NCBI RefSeq assembly: GCF_947490415.1 | Contig: NZ_CANLGX010000001.1 | Span: 558,001 to 622,000 of the forward strand | Source of the DNA: an uncultured Eudoraea sp. | Lineage (GTDB): Bacteria; Bacteroidota; Bacteroidia; Flavobacteriales; Flavobacteriaceae | DNA length: 64,000 nucleotides | Direction: 5' to 3' | Part shown: one piece after another, positions 50,234 through 59,425 of the stretch | Layout of the letters: the number at the start of each line of letters is the position of its first letter | Numbering within the stretch: position 1 is the first letter of the stretch | The notes under the pieces: model-generated | Database searches by the model: none | The model's input: the letters and a program-made list of their open reading frames with translations, nothing else | Told to the model about the DNA's origin: nothing | Translations under genes and position numbers: made by a program

Positions 50234-51598
50234 GTGCTGGACGGAAAAATTTTGGTTATAGATGATAACAAAAGTGTTTTGAGTGCTTTGGAAATCTTAT
50301 TGCAGTTTGAGTTCAAAACTGTGGACAGCATATCCAACCCAAACCAAATTTCAACATATCCCAAGCTAAAGGATTATGATATAATTCTCCTGGACATGAA
50401 CTTCTCTGCCGGGGTAAATAGTGGCAATGAAGGTTTGTATTGGCTAAAGGAAGTCAAGAAAATGGCACCTGCTATTTCAGTGATTATGATGACGGCTTAT
50501 GGCGCTGTAGATTTAGCCGTAAAAGCCCTTAAAGAGGGGGCTGTCGATTTTATCCTTAAACCCTGGAACAATGACAGGTTAATAACCACTTTAAAATCGG
50601 CCTATTCTTTACGTAAATCCCAGAAAGAAGTCAAAGAGCTTAAAGAAAAGGAGAGTAACTTAAAACAGGTCATCAATCAAAATAAAAATTATATCATTGG
50701 CAATTCCACTGCCCTGAACTTTGTTTTGAATTTGGCGCGCAAAGTAGCCAAAACGGATGTAAACATATTAATCACCGGGGAAAATGGGACCGGTAAAGAA
50801 TTAATTGCGCGCGAATTACATCGCATTTCTGCAAGGAAAAATGAGGTTTTTATTGCAGTGGATATGGGTTCTATTTCCGAATCACTCTTTGAGAGTGAAC
50901 TCTTTGGCCATATAAAAGGTTCTTTTACAGATGCCAAAGAAGATAGAGTAGGTAAATTTGAAGCTGCTAATGGAGGTACACTTTTTTTAGATGAAATTGG
51001 AAATTTATCGCTGCAAACACAAGCCAAACTTTTATCGGCTATTCAAAACAAGATTGTTGTTCGGGTAGGATCCAATAAACCTGTTTCTGTAGACATTAGA
51101 TTGATATGCGCCACCAACTGCGACCTGGATAAAATGGTTGCCGACGGTCTCTTTAGAGAAGATTTATTATACCGGATTAATACTATCCGTATGGAAATCC
51201 CTCCGTTGAGGGAAAGGGACAATGATGTTTTAATCCTGGCCGATTTTTACCTTAAAAGATTTGCGGCCAAATATGGCAAACAGGGGTTACGAATAAACCA
51301 GGCTGCCTATGATAATTTTTTATCACACAGCTGGCCTGGCAATATTCGTGAGCTGGTACATGCCGTAGAAAGAGCGGTAATTTTAGCTGATGGAAATGTT
51401 CTAAAGCCCGCTGATTTTCTGCTGAATGAAAAGAACGTAATATCTTTTGAAACAGGGCCGGACACTTTGGAAGAAATGGAACGGCTGATGATCAACAAGG
51501 CACTGAATCAAAACAATGGAAATTATAGTGCGGCAGCAGAACAGCTGGGAATATCACGGCAAACTCTGTATAACAAGCTAAAAAAAAGTAATACGTAA
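50234..51598 (+). CDS. Sigma-54-dependent response regulator (NtrC type)
   Basis: The GTG at 50234 gives VLDGKILVIDDNKSV, the normal start of a receiver domain. The frame upstream to 50072 is AT-rich and overlaps the divergent promoter region. The 454-residue protein has a receiver (phospho-Asp in ILLDMNF, about 55) and an AAA+ domain with Walker A GENGTGKE (about 182). The sigma-54 contact loop is GSFTDA where NtrC has GAFTGA. A Fis-type helix-turn-helix (NYSAAAEQLGISRQTLYNKL) ends it. Its stop overlaps the kinase ATG by one base. It should activate the efflux promoter at 50053-50068. Confidence 0.9.
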   Translation: MLDGKILVIDDNKSVLSALEILLQFEFKTVDSISNPNQISTYPKLKDYDIILLDMNFSAGVNSGNEGLYWLKEVKKMAPAISVIMMTAYGAVDLAVKALKEGAVDFILKPWNNDRLITTLKSAYSLRKSQKEVKELKEKESNLKQVINQNKNYIIGNSTALNFVLNLARKVAKTDVNILITGENGTGKELIARELHRISARKNEVFIAVDMGSISESLFESELFGHIKGSFTDAKEDRVGKFEAANGGTLFLDEIGNLSLQTQAKLLSAIQNKIVVRVGSNKPVSVDIRLICATNCDLDKMVADGLFREDLLYRINTIRMEIPPLRERDNDVLILADFYLKRFAAKYGKQGLRINQAAYDNFLSHSWPGNIRELVHAVERAVILADGNVLKPADFLLNEKNVISFETGPDTLEEMERLMINKALNQNNGNYSAAAEQLGISRQTLYNKLKKSNT

Positions 51599-52947
51599 TG
51601 GTAAGCAGGAATATTTATTTACAGTTGGTGTTAAGAATCTGCTTATTATGCTTTACCGCATTACTTGTAGCCTTTCTGTTTTTTTCAGATTACATCATAC
51701 TATCTGTTTTAATACTCTTGCTCCTGGTAGCTCAGACAGTTTCCTTGATTAATTATACAAACCATACCAATCGCAAAATTGCTTATTTTTTTGATGCCAT
51801 AAAAAATGAGGATTTCACCTTGCGATTTCCTGAAAAGTTGAGTTTAAAGTCATTGGAAGAACTAAACCACAGCCTTAACATGCTGAATACCATGATACAG
51901 GATATTCATATTAAAAAGCAAATACAGGAACAGTATTATCAGGAAATTATCAGACAGTCAGACATTGGCATTATGACTATAAATAAAAAAGGACATATCC
52001 TTTTTGCCAACAAGAAAATCGAGGAACTTTTATCCTACAGGCCACTAAACCATATTAAACAATTAAACCAGGTAGATCCCGATCTTTATGAGCTGTTTTC
52101 CAAATTAATGCCTTTTGAGCGTAAACTGGTGCAATTAAGTAATGAAAGGGAGAAAAAACAACTGGCCTTAAAATCTACTGCTCTGGCATTAAATAAGGAA
52201 GAGCTTCTTTTGGTTGTGGCGCAGGATATACATCAGGAACTTGATGAAAAAGAAACAGATTCCTGGGTACGCTTAATCAGAGTACTTACCCATGAGATCA
52301 TGAATACCATTACCCCTATCACTTCAATATCCGAGTCTATCCTGAAATACTATAAGTCTGAAAATGAGCCCATAAGTCTGCAAGATTTTAATAAAGATCA
52401 TATTAAAAACACTGTCAGGGGACTTGAAGTCATCAAAGAGCAGGGAGGCGACTTAATGCTATTTGTGGAATCTTATAGAAGTTTTCTCAATTTACCGCCG
52501 CCGGACAAAACTCTCGTGCCGGCCCAAAAAATAATGAATAAAGTGAAAGTCTTGCTGGAACAGGAAAGTAAAAATGGCCGCATAACCATAGAGACTATTA
52601 TAAATCCGGAGGAGATAGAACTCTTTATTGATGAAAAACAAATTTCACAAGTGTTGGTTAATTTGGGTAAAAACGCGGCACAGTCTCTTGGGGAACAAGA
52701 AAACGGACTTATTAAAATAACAACAGCGACCAATTCAAAAGGAGTAAAATACATAGAAGTGTGGGATAATGGCCCCGGCATATCCCCTGAATTAATAGAT
52801 GAAATATTTGTTCCTTTCTTTACTACTAAAAAATCAGGGACTGGCATTGGGCTGAGCCTATCCAGACAAATTATGCATTTACATGGAGGCAACTTAATAG
52901 TGCATTCTGTGCAGCCTGAATATACCTCTTTTGTCTTATCTTTTTGA
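51598..52947 (+). CDS. Sensor histidine kinase, partner of the sigma-54 regulator
   Basis: This 449-residue protein has two N-terminal membrane helices (about 10-25 and 30-48) with almost no periplasmic loop, so it senses within the membrane or from the cytoplasm. Next come a HAMP-like linker and a PAS domain (about 110-210, SDIGIMTINKKGHILFANKK). The H box is LTHEIMNTITPI (about 231), the N box VNLGKNAAQSL (about 357), and the D/G boxes are WDNGPGI and GTGIGLSL. The one-base overlap with the regulator gene ensures balanced expression. It resembles NtrY-type kinases of bacteroidetal efflux loci. Confidence 0.9.
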   Translation: MVSRNIYLQLVLRICLLCFTALLVAFLFFSDYIILSVLILLLLVAQTVSLINYTNHTNRKIAYFFDAIKNEDFTLRFPEKLSLKSLEELNHSLNMLNTMIQDIHIKKQIQEQYYQEIIRQSDIGIMTINKKGHILFANKKIEELLSYRPLNHIKQLNQVDPDLYELFSKLMPFERKLVQLSNEREKKQLALKSTALALNKEELLLVVAQDIHQELDEKETDSWVRLIRVLTHEIMNTITPITSISESILKYYKSENEPISLQDFNKDHIKNTVRGLEVIKEQGGDLMLFVESYRSFLNLPPPDKTLVPAQKIMNKVKVLLEQESKNGRITIETIINPEEIELFIDEKQISQVLVNLGKNAAQSLGEQENGLIKITTATNSKGVKYIEVWDNGPGISPELIDEIFVPFFTTKKSGTGIGLSLSRQIMHLHGGNLIVHSVQPEYTSFVLSF

Positions 52948-53087
52948 CTGTTGTTATTTCTGCATATTAGCACTTTTCCGAGCATAGAAATCTCCTCCAA
53001 AGTATGAATCTGTATGAGCTGAAAATCTTCAAAAGTACCCTAATCAAATTCTTTTATATATTTAGGGGTTTCAGAGATAAAACCGTT

Positions 53088-54503
53088 ATGAACAAAAGAG
53101 TAGGAATTCTTATTATCTGTTGCCTTTATTTGAGTGCCTGCCAAATGAAAAAAACCGACTTAAGTGAGGCTTCGGTAATCAGGGATTTTGATGAAATTGT
53201 GGCTGACGGAAAACTAAAAGTCCTGATTGCCTATAGTGCTACAAGTTACTTTTTGTATAGAGGTCAGACCATGGGGTATGAATACGAATTACTCAAGCGA
53301 CTTGCCAAAAAATTAAACCTGGAATTGGAAATACAAGTGTCCAGGAATCTCGATGAGATGTTGGATGAACTTCAACATGGCAACATAGACCTTGTAGCTC
53401 ACGGACTGGCAGTTACTCAGGAAAGAAAGGAGCAAGTTGCTTTCATAGATTATTTGTACCTAACCAAACAAGTGCTGGTGCAAAGAAAACCGGATAACTG
53501 GCGTAAACTAACTCTTGATAAAATTAAGGAATCCATGATTCAGGATCCCATTGAGCTAATTGGTGACACGGTTAGTGTAAGAAAGAATTCCTCCTATTTA
53601 AAACGCCTTTTGAATTTATCAAAGGAAATTGGAGGCGATATAGTTATAGATACCTTAGAGGGCACAATTTCTACCGATGAAATCATTAAACAAGTGGTAG
53701 ATAAAAAAATAAAGTATACCGTAGCAGACGGGAATCTGGCAAAGATTAATGCCTCTCACAACCCAATTTTAGATGTGAGCGTGCCGGTAAGCTTTTCTCA
53801 ACGCATTGCCTGGGCCGTGAGGGCAGATTCTCCTAAATTATTGGAGAAAATTAACAGCTGGATAGAGGAAGAGAAGAAGGGCTCAGACTATTATGTGATT
53901 TACAACAAGTATTTTGAAAATGAAAGGAACTTTAAACACAGGGCGAAAAGTGAATTTTACAGTTTAAATAAAAATCAGATCAGCGCATACGATGAGCTAA
54001 TAAAAGAACATGCGAAAGAACTGGGATGGGATTGGCGGCTGTTGGCTTCATTGGTATATCAGGAATCCCAGTTTCAACCTAATGACTCTTCCTGGGCAGG
54101 TGCTAGAGGCTTAATGCAGATGATGCCGGCCACGGCTGAGGAGCTTGGGGTTAAGAACCTGGGGGATCCCGGGGAAAGTTTACGCGGGGGGACCGCCTAT
54201 CTGGGACAGCTTTACGGTAATTTTGAGATGATAGCGGATTCGGTACAAAGGATAAAATTTACAATGGCTTCCTATAATTGCGGATATCAACATGTAAAAG
54301 ATGCTCAAAACCTTGCGGAATTGGATGGCCTCGACAAGTACACCTGGGATGATAATGTAGATAAAATGATCCTGGCACTTAGTAATCCTCAACGCTACAA
54401 CCATGAGGCGGTTCAGTATGGATATGTTCGCGGCACAGAACCGTATGATTATGTAATGCAGATATTTAACAGATATAACCGTTATGCCTCTTTGGTAGAT
54501 TAA
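53088..54503 (+). CDS. MltF-like membrane-bound lytic transglycosylase
   Basis: The ATG at 53088 gives a lipoprotein signal (MNKRVGILIICCLYLSAC). The upstream ATG at 53004 gives a poor N-terminus. The 471-residue product has an extracellular solute-binding domain type 3 (about 45-270, with YEYELLKRLAKKLNLELE) and a C-terminal SLT lysozyme-like domain (about 305-440). Catalytic Glu is in YQESQFQP, and ARGLMQMMPATAEELG follows. MltF enzymes cleave murein between MurNAc and GlcNAc and may sense muropeptides. It lies nine bases before the phosphatase gene, so the two are co-transcribed. Confidence 0.9.
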   Translation: MNKRVGILIICCLYLSACQMKKTDLSEASVIRDFDEIVADGKLKVLIAYSATSYFLYRGQTMGYEYELLKRLAKKLNLELEIQVSRNLDEMLDELQHGNIDLVAHGLAVTQERKEQVAFIDYLYLTKQVLVQRKPDNWRKLTLDKIKESMIQDPIELIGDTVSVRKNSSYLKRLLNLSKEIGGDIVIDTLEGTISTDEIIKQVVDKKIKYTVADGNLAKINASHNPILDVSVPVSFSQRIAWAVRADSPKLLEKINSWIEEEKKGSDYYVIYNKYFENERNFKHRAKSEFYSLNKNQISAYDELIKEHAKELGWDWRLLASLVYQESQFQPNDSSWAGARGLMQMMPATAEELGVKNLGDPGESLRGGTAYLGQLYGNFEMIADSVQRIKFTMASYNCGYQHVKDAQNLAELDGLDKYTWDDNVDKMILALSNPQRYNHEAVQYGYVRGTEPYDYVMQIFNRYNRYASLVD

Positions 54504-54512
54504 AATGATATT

Positions 54513-56192
54513 ATGAAACAGATTTATCTTCTATGCGTTTTGCTGATTATCGCACATAGTTCCTCTTTGTCAGCTCAGCAAAAACCAAAACTTATTTTAC
54601 AAATAACAGTAGATCAACTTAGGGCCGACCTGCCAATGAAGGTCTATGACCGTCTGCCGGCAGGTGGTTTTAAATACCTTTATGAGCAAGGCATTGTATA
54701 TGAAAATGCCTATCACCGGCACGCCAATACAGAAACTGTCGTAGGGCATACCACACTGGCTACCGGGGCGGATCCTTCTGCCCATGGAATGATCGGCAAT
54801 ATCTGGTTCGATACTGAGAGCAAGCAAACGGTATATAATGTTCAGGACATCAACCATCCACTATTGGGTGAAGGGAGTGGGGTTGATAAAAAAACGGAAA
54901 TAGATCCTACTCAGGCCGCCGCCACTACAGATGGGAGGTCGCCGGCGGCTATCCTGGGAACAACATTTAGCGATGAACTAGCCATGTTTACCAACGGAAA
55001 GGCCAAAATATTTGGCGTGTCAATAAAGGACCGTGGAGCTATTACACTTGCCGGTCATGCAGGAAAAGCATTTTGGTTCAGCAAGGCGAAGGGCGAATTT
55101 GTAACCAGCACGTATTACTATTAAGACTATCCCAACTGGGTGAAAAAATGGAATGCCCAGAAGAAAATTAATTCCTATCTTAATACCAGCTGGGAACTTA
55201 TGCACGATAGGGCTACCTATACCTATGGTGAAGAAGATGATATGCCCTGGGAAACAAAATTTCCGGGCTACGGCGTGGTATTTCCACATCCTTTCGGAGA
55301 GATGAGTAAGTATTTCACCACCTTCCTCACCTTAAGCCCTGTAGGTGATGAACTGACGCTCGATTTTGCCAAAACCCTGATAGAGGCTGAAAATATAGGT
55401 TCTGATTCCATTACAGATTATCTGTCCATTAGTTTTTCTTCAACGGACTATGTGGGGCATGTCTTTGGTCCTTCCAGTCTTGAGGGTGAAGATAACCTCT
55501 TCAGGTTAGACAGAACCCTCGCAAGTCTGCTAACATTTGTTGATGAGAAAGTAGGGTTGAAAAACACCCTTATCGTACTTTCTGCAGACCATGGAGGGGT
55601 AGATGCCCCGGGGTATATGAAAAAATTTGGGATCGATGCCGGATATTTTGATATTGATGCCGTAGACACCCTTTCCATCAAAAAGGTGTTGCAGGAGGAA
55701 TTTCAGGTTACCGATAAACTAGTCTCCGGTTATTTCCACCCTTATGTGTATCTAGATAAACAGGCTATTGCAAAAAACAATCTGGATATTGATGCCGTGT
55801 CAAGAGTACTGGCCGCAGAATTGAGGAAAGAAAAAGGCATTGCCGATGCCATTGCCTCTGTAGATCTCTTAGAAGGGAATTTATCCAAGACGCCATTAAA
55901 TACTTCTGTCTTGCGAAATTATAATCCCAAGCGGTCCGGGGAGATCTATCTGGTGTTTGAACCCTATTGGTTTATAAATGATTTTGACGGGCTGACTGTG
56001 GCCACAACGCATGGTTCGCCATGGAAATACGATCAGCACGTACCAGTAATTTTTGTTGGCAGCGGGTTGGAAGCTGCTAAAATCTATCGCAGGGTGGAAA
56101 CGGTAGACGTAGCAACTACCTTGTCTCATTATTTGAGTATTAAGGTCCCTTCCGGAGCCTCCGGCACACCCTTAAAGGAAGTGTTAAAGTGA
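54513..56192 (+). pseudogene. PafA-type alkaline phosphatase gene interrupted by an in-frame TAA
   Basis: Two frames in the same register (54513-55124 and 55125-56192) encode one 559-residue phosphatase of the PafA/phosphodiesterase superfamily, broken only by TAA at 55122-55124 between YYY and DYPNWV. Zinc and catalytic residues are intact on both sides: VDQLRAD (D34) and THTE-like TETVVGHTTL (T75) before the stop; STDYVGH (about 312), ADHGG (about 355) and THGSPW (about 501) after it. A one-base change, for example GAA to TAA, explains it. Signal peptide at the start. It follows the MltF-like gene by nine bases. Confidence 0.85.
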
Positions 56193-56422
56193 TTTCAATT
56201 CTCCTAATGGCTTTATTGACTATTGAATTGAACATTTTCAGTAAAAAAACTATTTAGAAAAACATAAGGAAATAGGCCTTTCCTATTATGGAGAATATCG
56301 GTATATTCATGCTTAACTGATATAAATCATATAATAGTTCAAGTTCCCGGGTGATCTTTATTAATTAATCAAATCCAATGATTACCTCCTTTATTAAATC
56401 TTACATTTTTAAAATTCAGCAT

Positions 56423-57265
56423 ATGAAATCAGCACGCATTATTCCTGCCTTATTCGTTTTGGTTTTCCTGATAGGGTTTTTACAATACGCTCAGGAAACA
56501 AGTCCAGCACCTGCCGCTAATGATTTAGATGACCTTTCTCAACAGGCGGCTAACCCAGTTGCGGATCTAATGAGTTTTCCTTTTCAGAACAACCTCAATA
56601 TAAACAACGGCCCTTTTAACCGTAATATTAATGTGTTGAATATTCAACCGGTGATCCCATTTAGCCTAAAAAACGGGAATATCATTACACGAACAATATT
56701 TCCTATTGTAAGTATCCCTGATTTTGGGAGTGAAACGGGTACTTTTACTTCCGGTTTAAGTGATATTGTTTTTACCGCTTTTTATTCTCCAAAAAGCGAG
56801 ACTATCTGGGGCATTGGTCCGGTCCTTGAAATACCTACGGGAGGTAGCATGCGAGGTACTGAAAAATGGAGTGTAGGGCCTTCCCTGGTTGCTTTGATAC
56901 AACCCGGAGATTGGACCTTTGGGGCATTGATGAACAATGTCTGGTCTTTTGCAGGGGCATCAGATCGGGAAAAAGTTAATCGTATGCTGCTAAATTTATT
57001 TATTGTTCGTCAGCTAGGTAATGGCTGGTATATCAATAGTGCTCCAATCATCACAGCCAATTGGGAGGCCAATTCCGGAGATCAGTGGGTGGTTCCTTTT
57101 GGAGCCGGAGGTGGTAAATTGTTTTTTCTTGGCGGAAAACTCCCCATAAATATTCAGACACAGCTCTATTATAACGTGGTCAAACCCGACTTTGGCCCGG
57201 AATGGCAGTGGCGTTTTCAGCTGCAAATACTTCTGCCAAAAACGATTTTTGCTGGAAAAGGTTAA
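56423..57265 (+). CDS. Outer membrane beta-barrel protein (often labelled neuromedin U / phenol-degradation MetA-like)
   Basis: The ATG at 56423 gives a signal peptide (MKSARIIPALFVLVFLIGFL, then QYAQ). The upstream frame to 56378 is not needed. The 280-residue protein has QQAANPVADLMSFPFQNNLN, then about ten strands, ending WQWRFQLQILLPK. This is the pattern of a bacterial family annotated as neuromedin U or transporter, related to MetA-like outer membrane proteins of unknown function. Predicted to sit in the outer membrane. The next gene, a lipoprotein on the same strand after 115 bases, may be a partner. Confidence 0.75.
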   Translation: MKSARIIPALFVLVFLIGFLQYAQETSPAPAANDLDDLSQQAANPVADLMSFPFQNNLNINNGPFNRNINVLNIQPVIPFSLKNGNIITRTIFPIVSIPDFGSETGTFTSGLSDIVFTAFYSPKSETIWGIGPVLEIPTGGSMRGTEKWSVGPSLVALIQPGDWTFGALMNNVWSFAGASDREKVNRMLLNLFIVRQLGNGWYINSAPIITANWEANSGDQWVVPFGAGGGKLFFLGGKLPINIQTQLYYNVVKPDFGPEWQWRFQLQILLPKTIFAGKG

Positions 57266-57380
57266 AGCAAATATCTTTATATCACTCATTGAATTAAAAT
57301 ATTTTACCGGGATTAATAGGTCAAAAAAATATTGTAAATCTTAATAAATTGAATGCGGTAATCAAAAATTTGAAATAAAC

Positions 57381-58436
57381 ATGAAACCTGTTTCTAGTCG
57401 ATATTTATATCTTTCATTATTCATATTTTTGCTGATCTCTTGTAAATCTGTCGGTCCTAAATACATACCGGCAGATCAGTTTAATTTTAATACCTCTATC
57501 AGCCAGGCCTCCAACGAACAGTTGTTAATGAACCTCGTTCGGTTACGTTATAGTGAGCCCCCTGTATTCTTAAAAGTGAGCTCCGTGATCAATCAGTACA
57601 CTCGTGCAGGTGGGGTGGGCGTCCAGGGAGGATTAAATAATGCCCTTCCAACAGGAGCTAACAGCGCCGTAGTCAATGGCAATCTAGCCTGGTCCAATAC
57701 TCCCACAATTACCTATATTCCGGTAAGCGGCAGAGAGTTTTCAGCCAACTTACTCGTACCTATTCCACCGGCCTCTTTGCTAAATATGATCCAATCAGGC
57801 TGGCCCATAGACCTTGTACTTCACATAGCGACCTTTTCAATCAATGGGTTGCGGGATGATATTGCCAGGCCGTCTGCCAGAAGAGATGCGGATCCTGAAT
57901 TTATTCAATTATTGGATCTTTGGAAAATACTAAGTACAGCTGGTGTTATTGGCACTGCGAAAGATGAGCGAACCAAGTTGATTTTCAGAAATGATTATCC
58001 TCCGGAATACCAAGATGATGTAGCCCGTTTTAAAACTATATTAAAACTAGACCCCAAGCTTTCAGAGTATTTTATATCTTATGGCTCTATACAAGGGTCT
58101 TCTGACGAAATTACGGCTTTGACCGGATCTATTTGGGAGATTATGCTCAACCTTGCCTGGCAATTCGAGGTCCCTCCAGAGCATGTTGCCTCGGGCCGCA
58201 CAGATATGACCTATCATTCTACGAACATGGAGGCACGACCCCCACTTCAAATTTTATACTCAAAAGAAAAACCGGAAAGAGAATTTATCTCCGTGTATCA
58301 ACATGAGTATTGGTTTTATATAGATCCTGATGACCGAAATACTAAAAGAAACTTTTCCTTTCTTCAATTACTGCTCAATCTGGCAGAAAGTACAACAGAT
58401 TCAAAAGCACCTATAGTCACTGTCCCTACCAATTAA
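57381..58436 (+). CDS. Conserved lipoprotein of unknown function
   Basis: This 351-residue protein has a lipoprotein box ISCK (Cys near residue 21). The N-terminal part has SNEQLLMNLVRLRYSEPPVFL, a pattern also known from proteobacterial lipoproteins of unknown role. A Gly/Asn-rich segment (about 75-115) is followed by SGREFSANLLVPIPP. The C-terminal part is mixed alpha/beta, ending LLNLAESTT. No catalytic motif is recognised. It lies downstream of an outer membrane barrel gene, so it may dock on it. Function is not assigned. Confidence 0.7.
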   Translation: MKPVSSRYLYLSLFIFLLISCKSVGPKYIPADQFNFNTSISQASNEQLLMNLVRLRYSEPPVFLKVSSVINQYTRAGGVGVQGGLNNALPTGANSAVVNGNLAWSNTPTITYIPVSGREFSANLLVPIPPASLLNMIQSGWPIDLVLHIATFSINGLRDDIARPSARRDADPEFIQLLDLWKILSTAGVIGTAKDERTKLIFRNDYPPEYQDDVARFKTILKLDPKLSEYFISYGSIQGSSDEITALTGSIWEIMLNLAWQFEVPPEHVASGRTDMTYHSTNMEARPPLQILYSKEKPEREFISVYQHEYWFYIDPDDRNTKRNFSFLQLLLNLAESTTDSKAPIVTVPTN

Positions 58437-58545
58437 ACTAAAATCTTATTCTTAATCGTAAGAACAAGACCAATATATGTAACCCGCTTCGTAAGAAGTC
58501 CTCTTATATTCGAAATTTGTATGCGCTATTGGGTTGCTCTATATT

Positions 58546-59190
58546 CTATTCTTCATAATGATACAAATCGGCCAATTTGTATATCAAAAAATTAATTATG
58601 TCCTCATCACTTTCCCCATTGAGGTACATTCCAAAAGCGGAACCTGCTTGTTCCTCTTTAAAAAATTCCAAATCATCTGAGCCATACTCACTAAAAGCAT
58701 TCCAGGACTTAAGGCCTTCAAGAATCTCCCTGTGGGCAATATACCTTCTCTTTGCAAGCTCCAGCCTATTTCGGAAGCTCTTATTATTGCGATTACCAAT
58801 TTCTTCCTTTTGAGCGTTTAATTTTAGATATTCTTGGTGAATACGATAATCTGCTTCTTCTGCTTCTGTTATTATCTTATAATAAGCCCGGGAAATTAAG
58901 GAATTATACTTTTCCTCAAAAGAAGCGTACGTAATGGCTTCTGTAAAATTTTCCCCTTCAAGAATTCCCGGATCTTCGGTGCTGGAATAATACTCCTTCG
59001 GGTCATTAGCCACCAAAAACTCATCCTTTTTTAAAGATCTGTTCCAGGCCTCAGATTTTATGGTCTCCCTCCATATCTTCCGGTATTCTCGCTTAAAATT
59101 GGTCTGTGATGTCGAGCAACTTTCGGCCAAAAAAACTAAAAGAAGAAAACTAAATACCGGAACAACTATATGAACTCCTGCTTTTCTCAT
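58546..59190 (-). CDS. Lipoprotein, helical, function unknown
   Basis: This 214-residue protein has a lipoprotein signal (box AESC near residue 25) and a mature part that is almost entirely charged helix. A long helical stretch (about 95-165) is rich in Glu, Lys and Arg. It ends LADLYHYEE. No family is recognised. The large number of charged residues and the absence of any enzyme motif suggest a structural or scaffold role. The gene stands alone; 235 bases without a gene separate it from the cyclase gene. Confidence 0.7.
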   Translation of the reverse strand: MRKAGVHIVVPVFSFLLLVFLAESCSTSQTNFKREYRKIWRETIKSEAWNRSLKKDEFLVANDPKEYYSSTEDPGILEGENFTEAITYASFEEKYNSLISRAYYKIITEAEEADYRIHQEYLKLNAQKEEIGNRNNKSFRNRLELAKRRYIAHREILEGLKSWNAFSEYGSDDLEFFKEEQAGSAFGMYLNGESDEDIINFLIYKLADLYHYEE

Positions 59191-59425
59191 TATAAGGAAA
59201 ATCTTATGTATGCAAGAGCAGATTTTTGAGCGTAGATGATAAAGAAAAGGGGAAGGCTAAAAACCTTTGGCAATATAAGAAAGAATTACCATCTCTCATA
59301 TTAAAATTAAGCCAAGAAGGCACATAAAGTGGATTACTTACCCAATGCCTCAAATGATCCCTGCATTTCACAAAATATGTGACCCGGGCAAGCTGCCACA
59401 ATTCTAATAAGGTTACTTATTTTTG

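Noticed and set aside
58444-58469. Terminator candidate TCTTATTCTTA with TAAGAACAAGA
   Set aside because: The stem has a mismatch and is almost only A/T, with no T tract after it; too weak to call.
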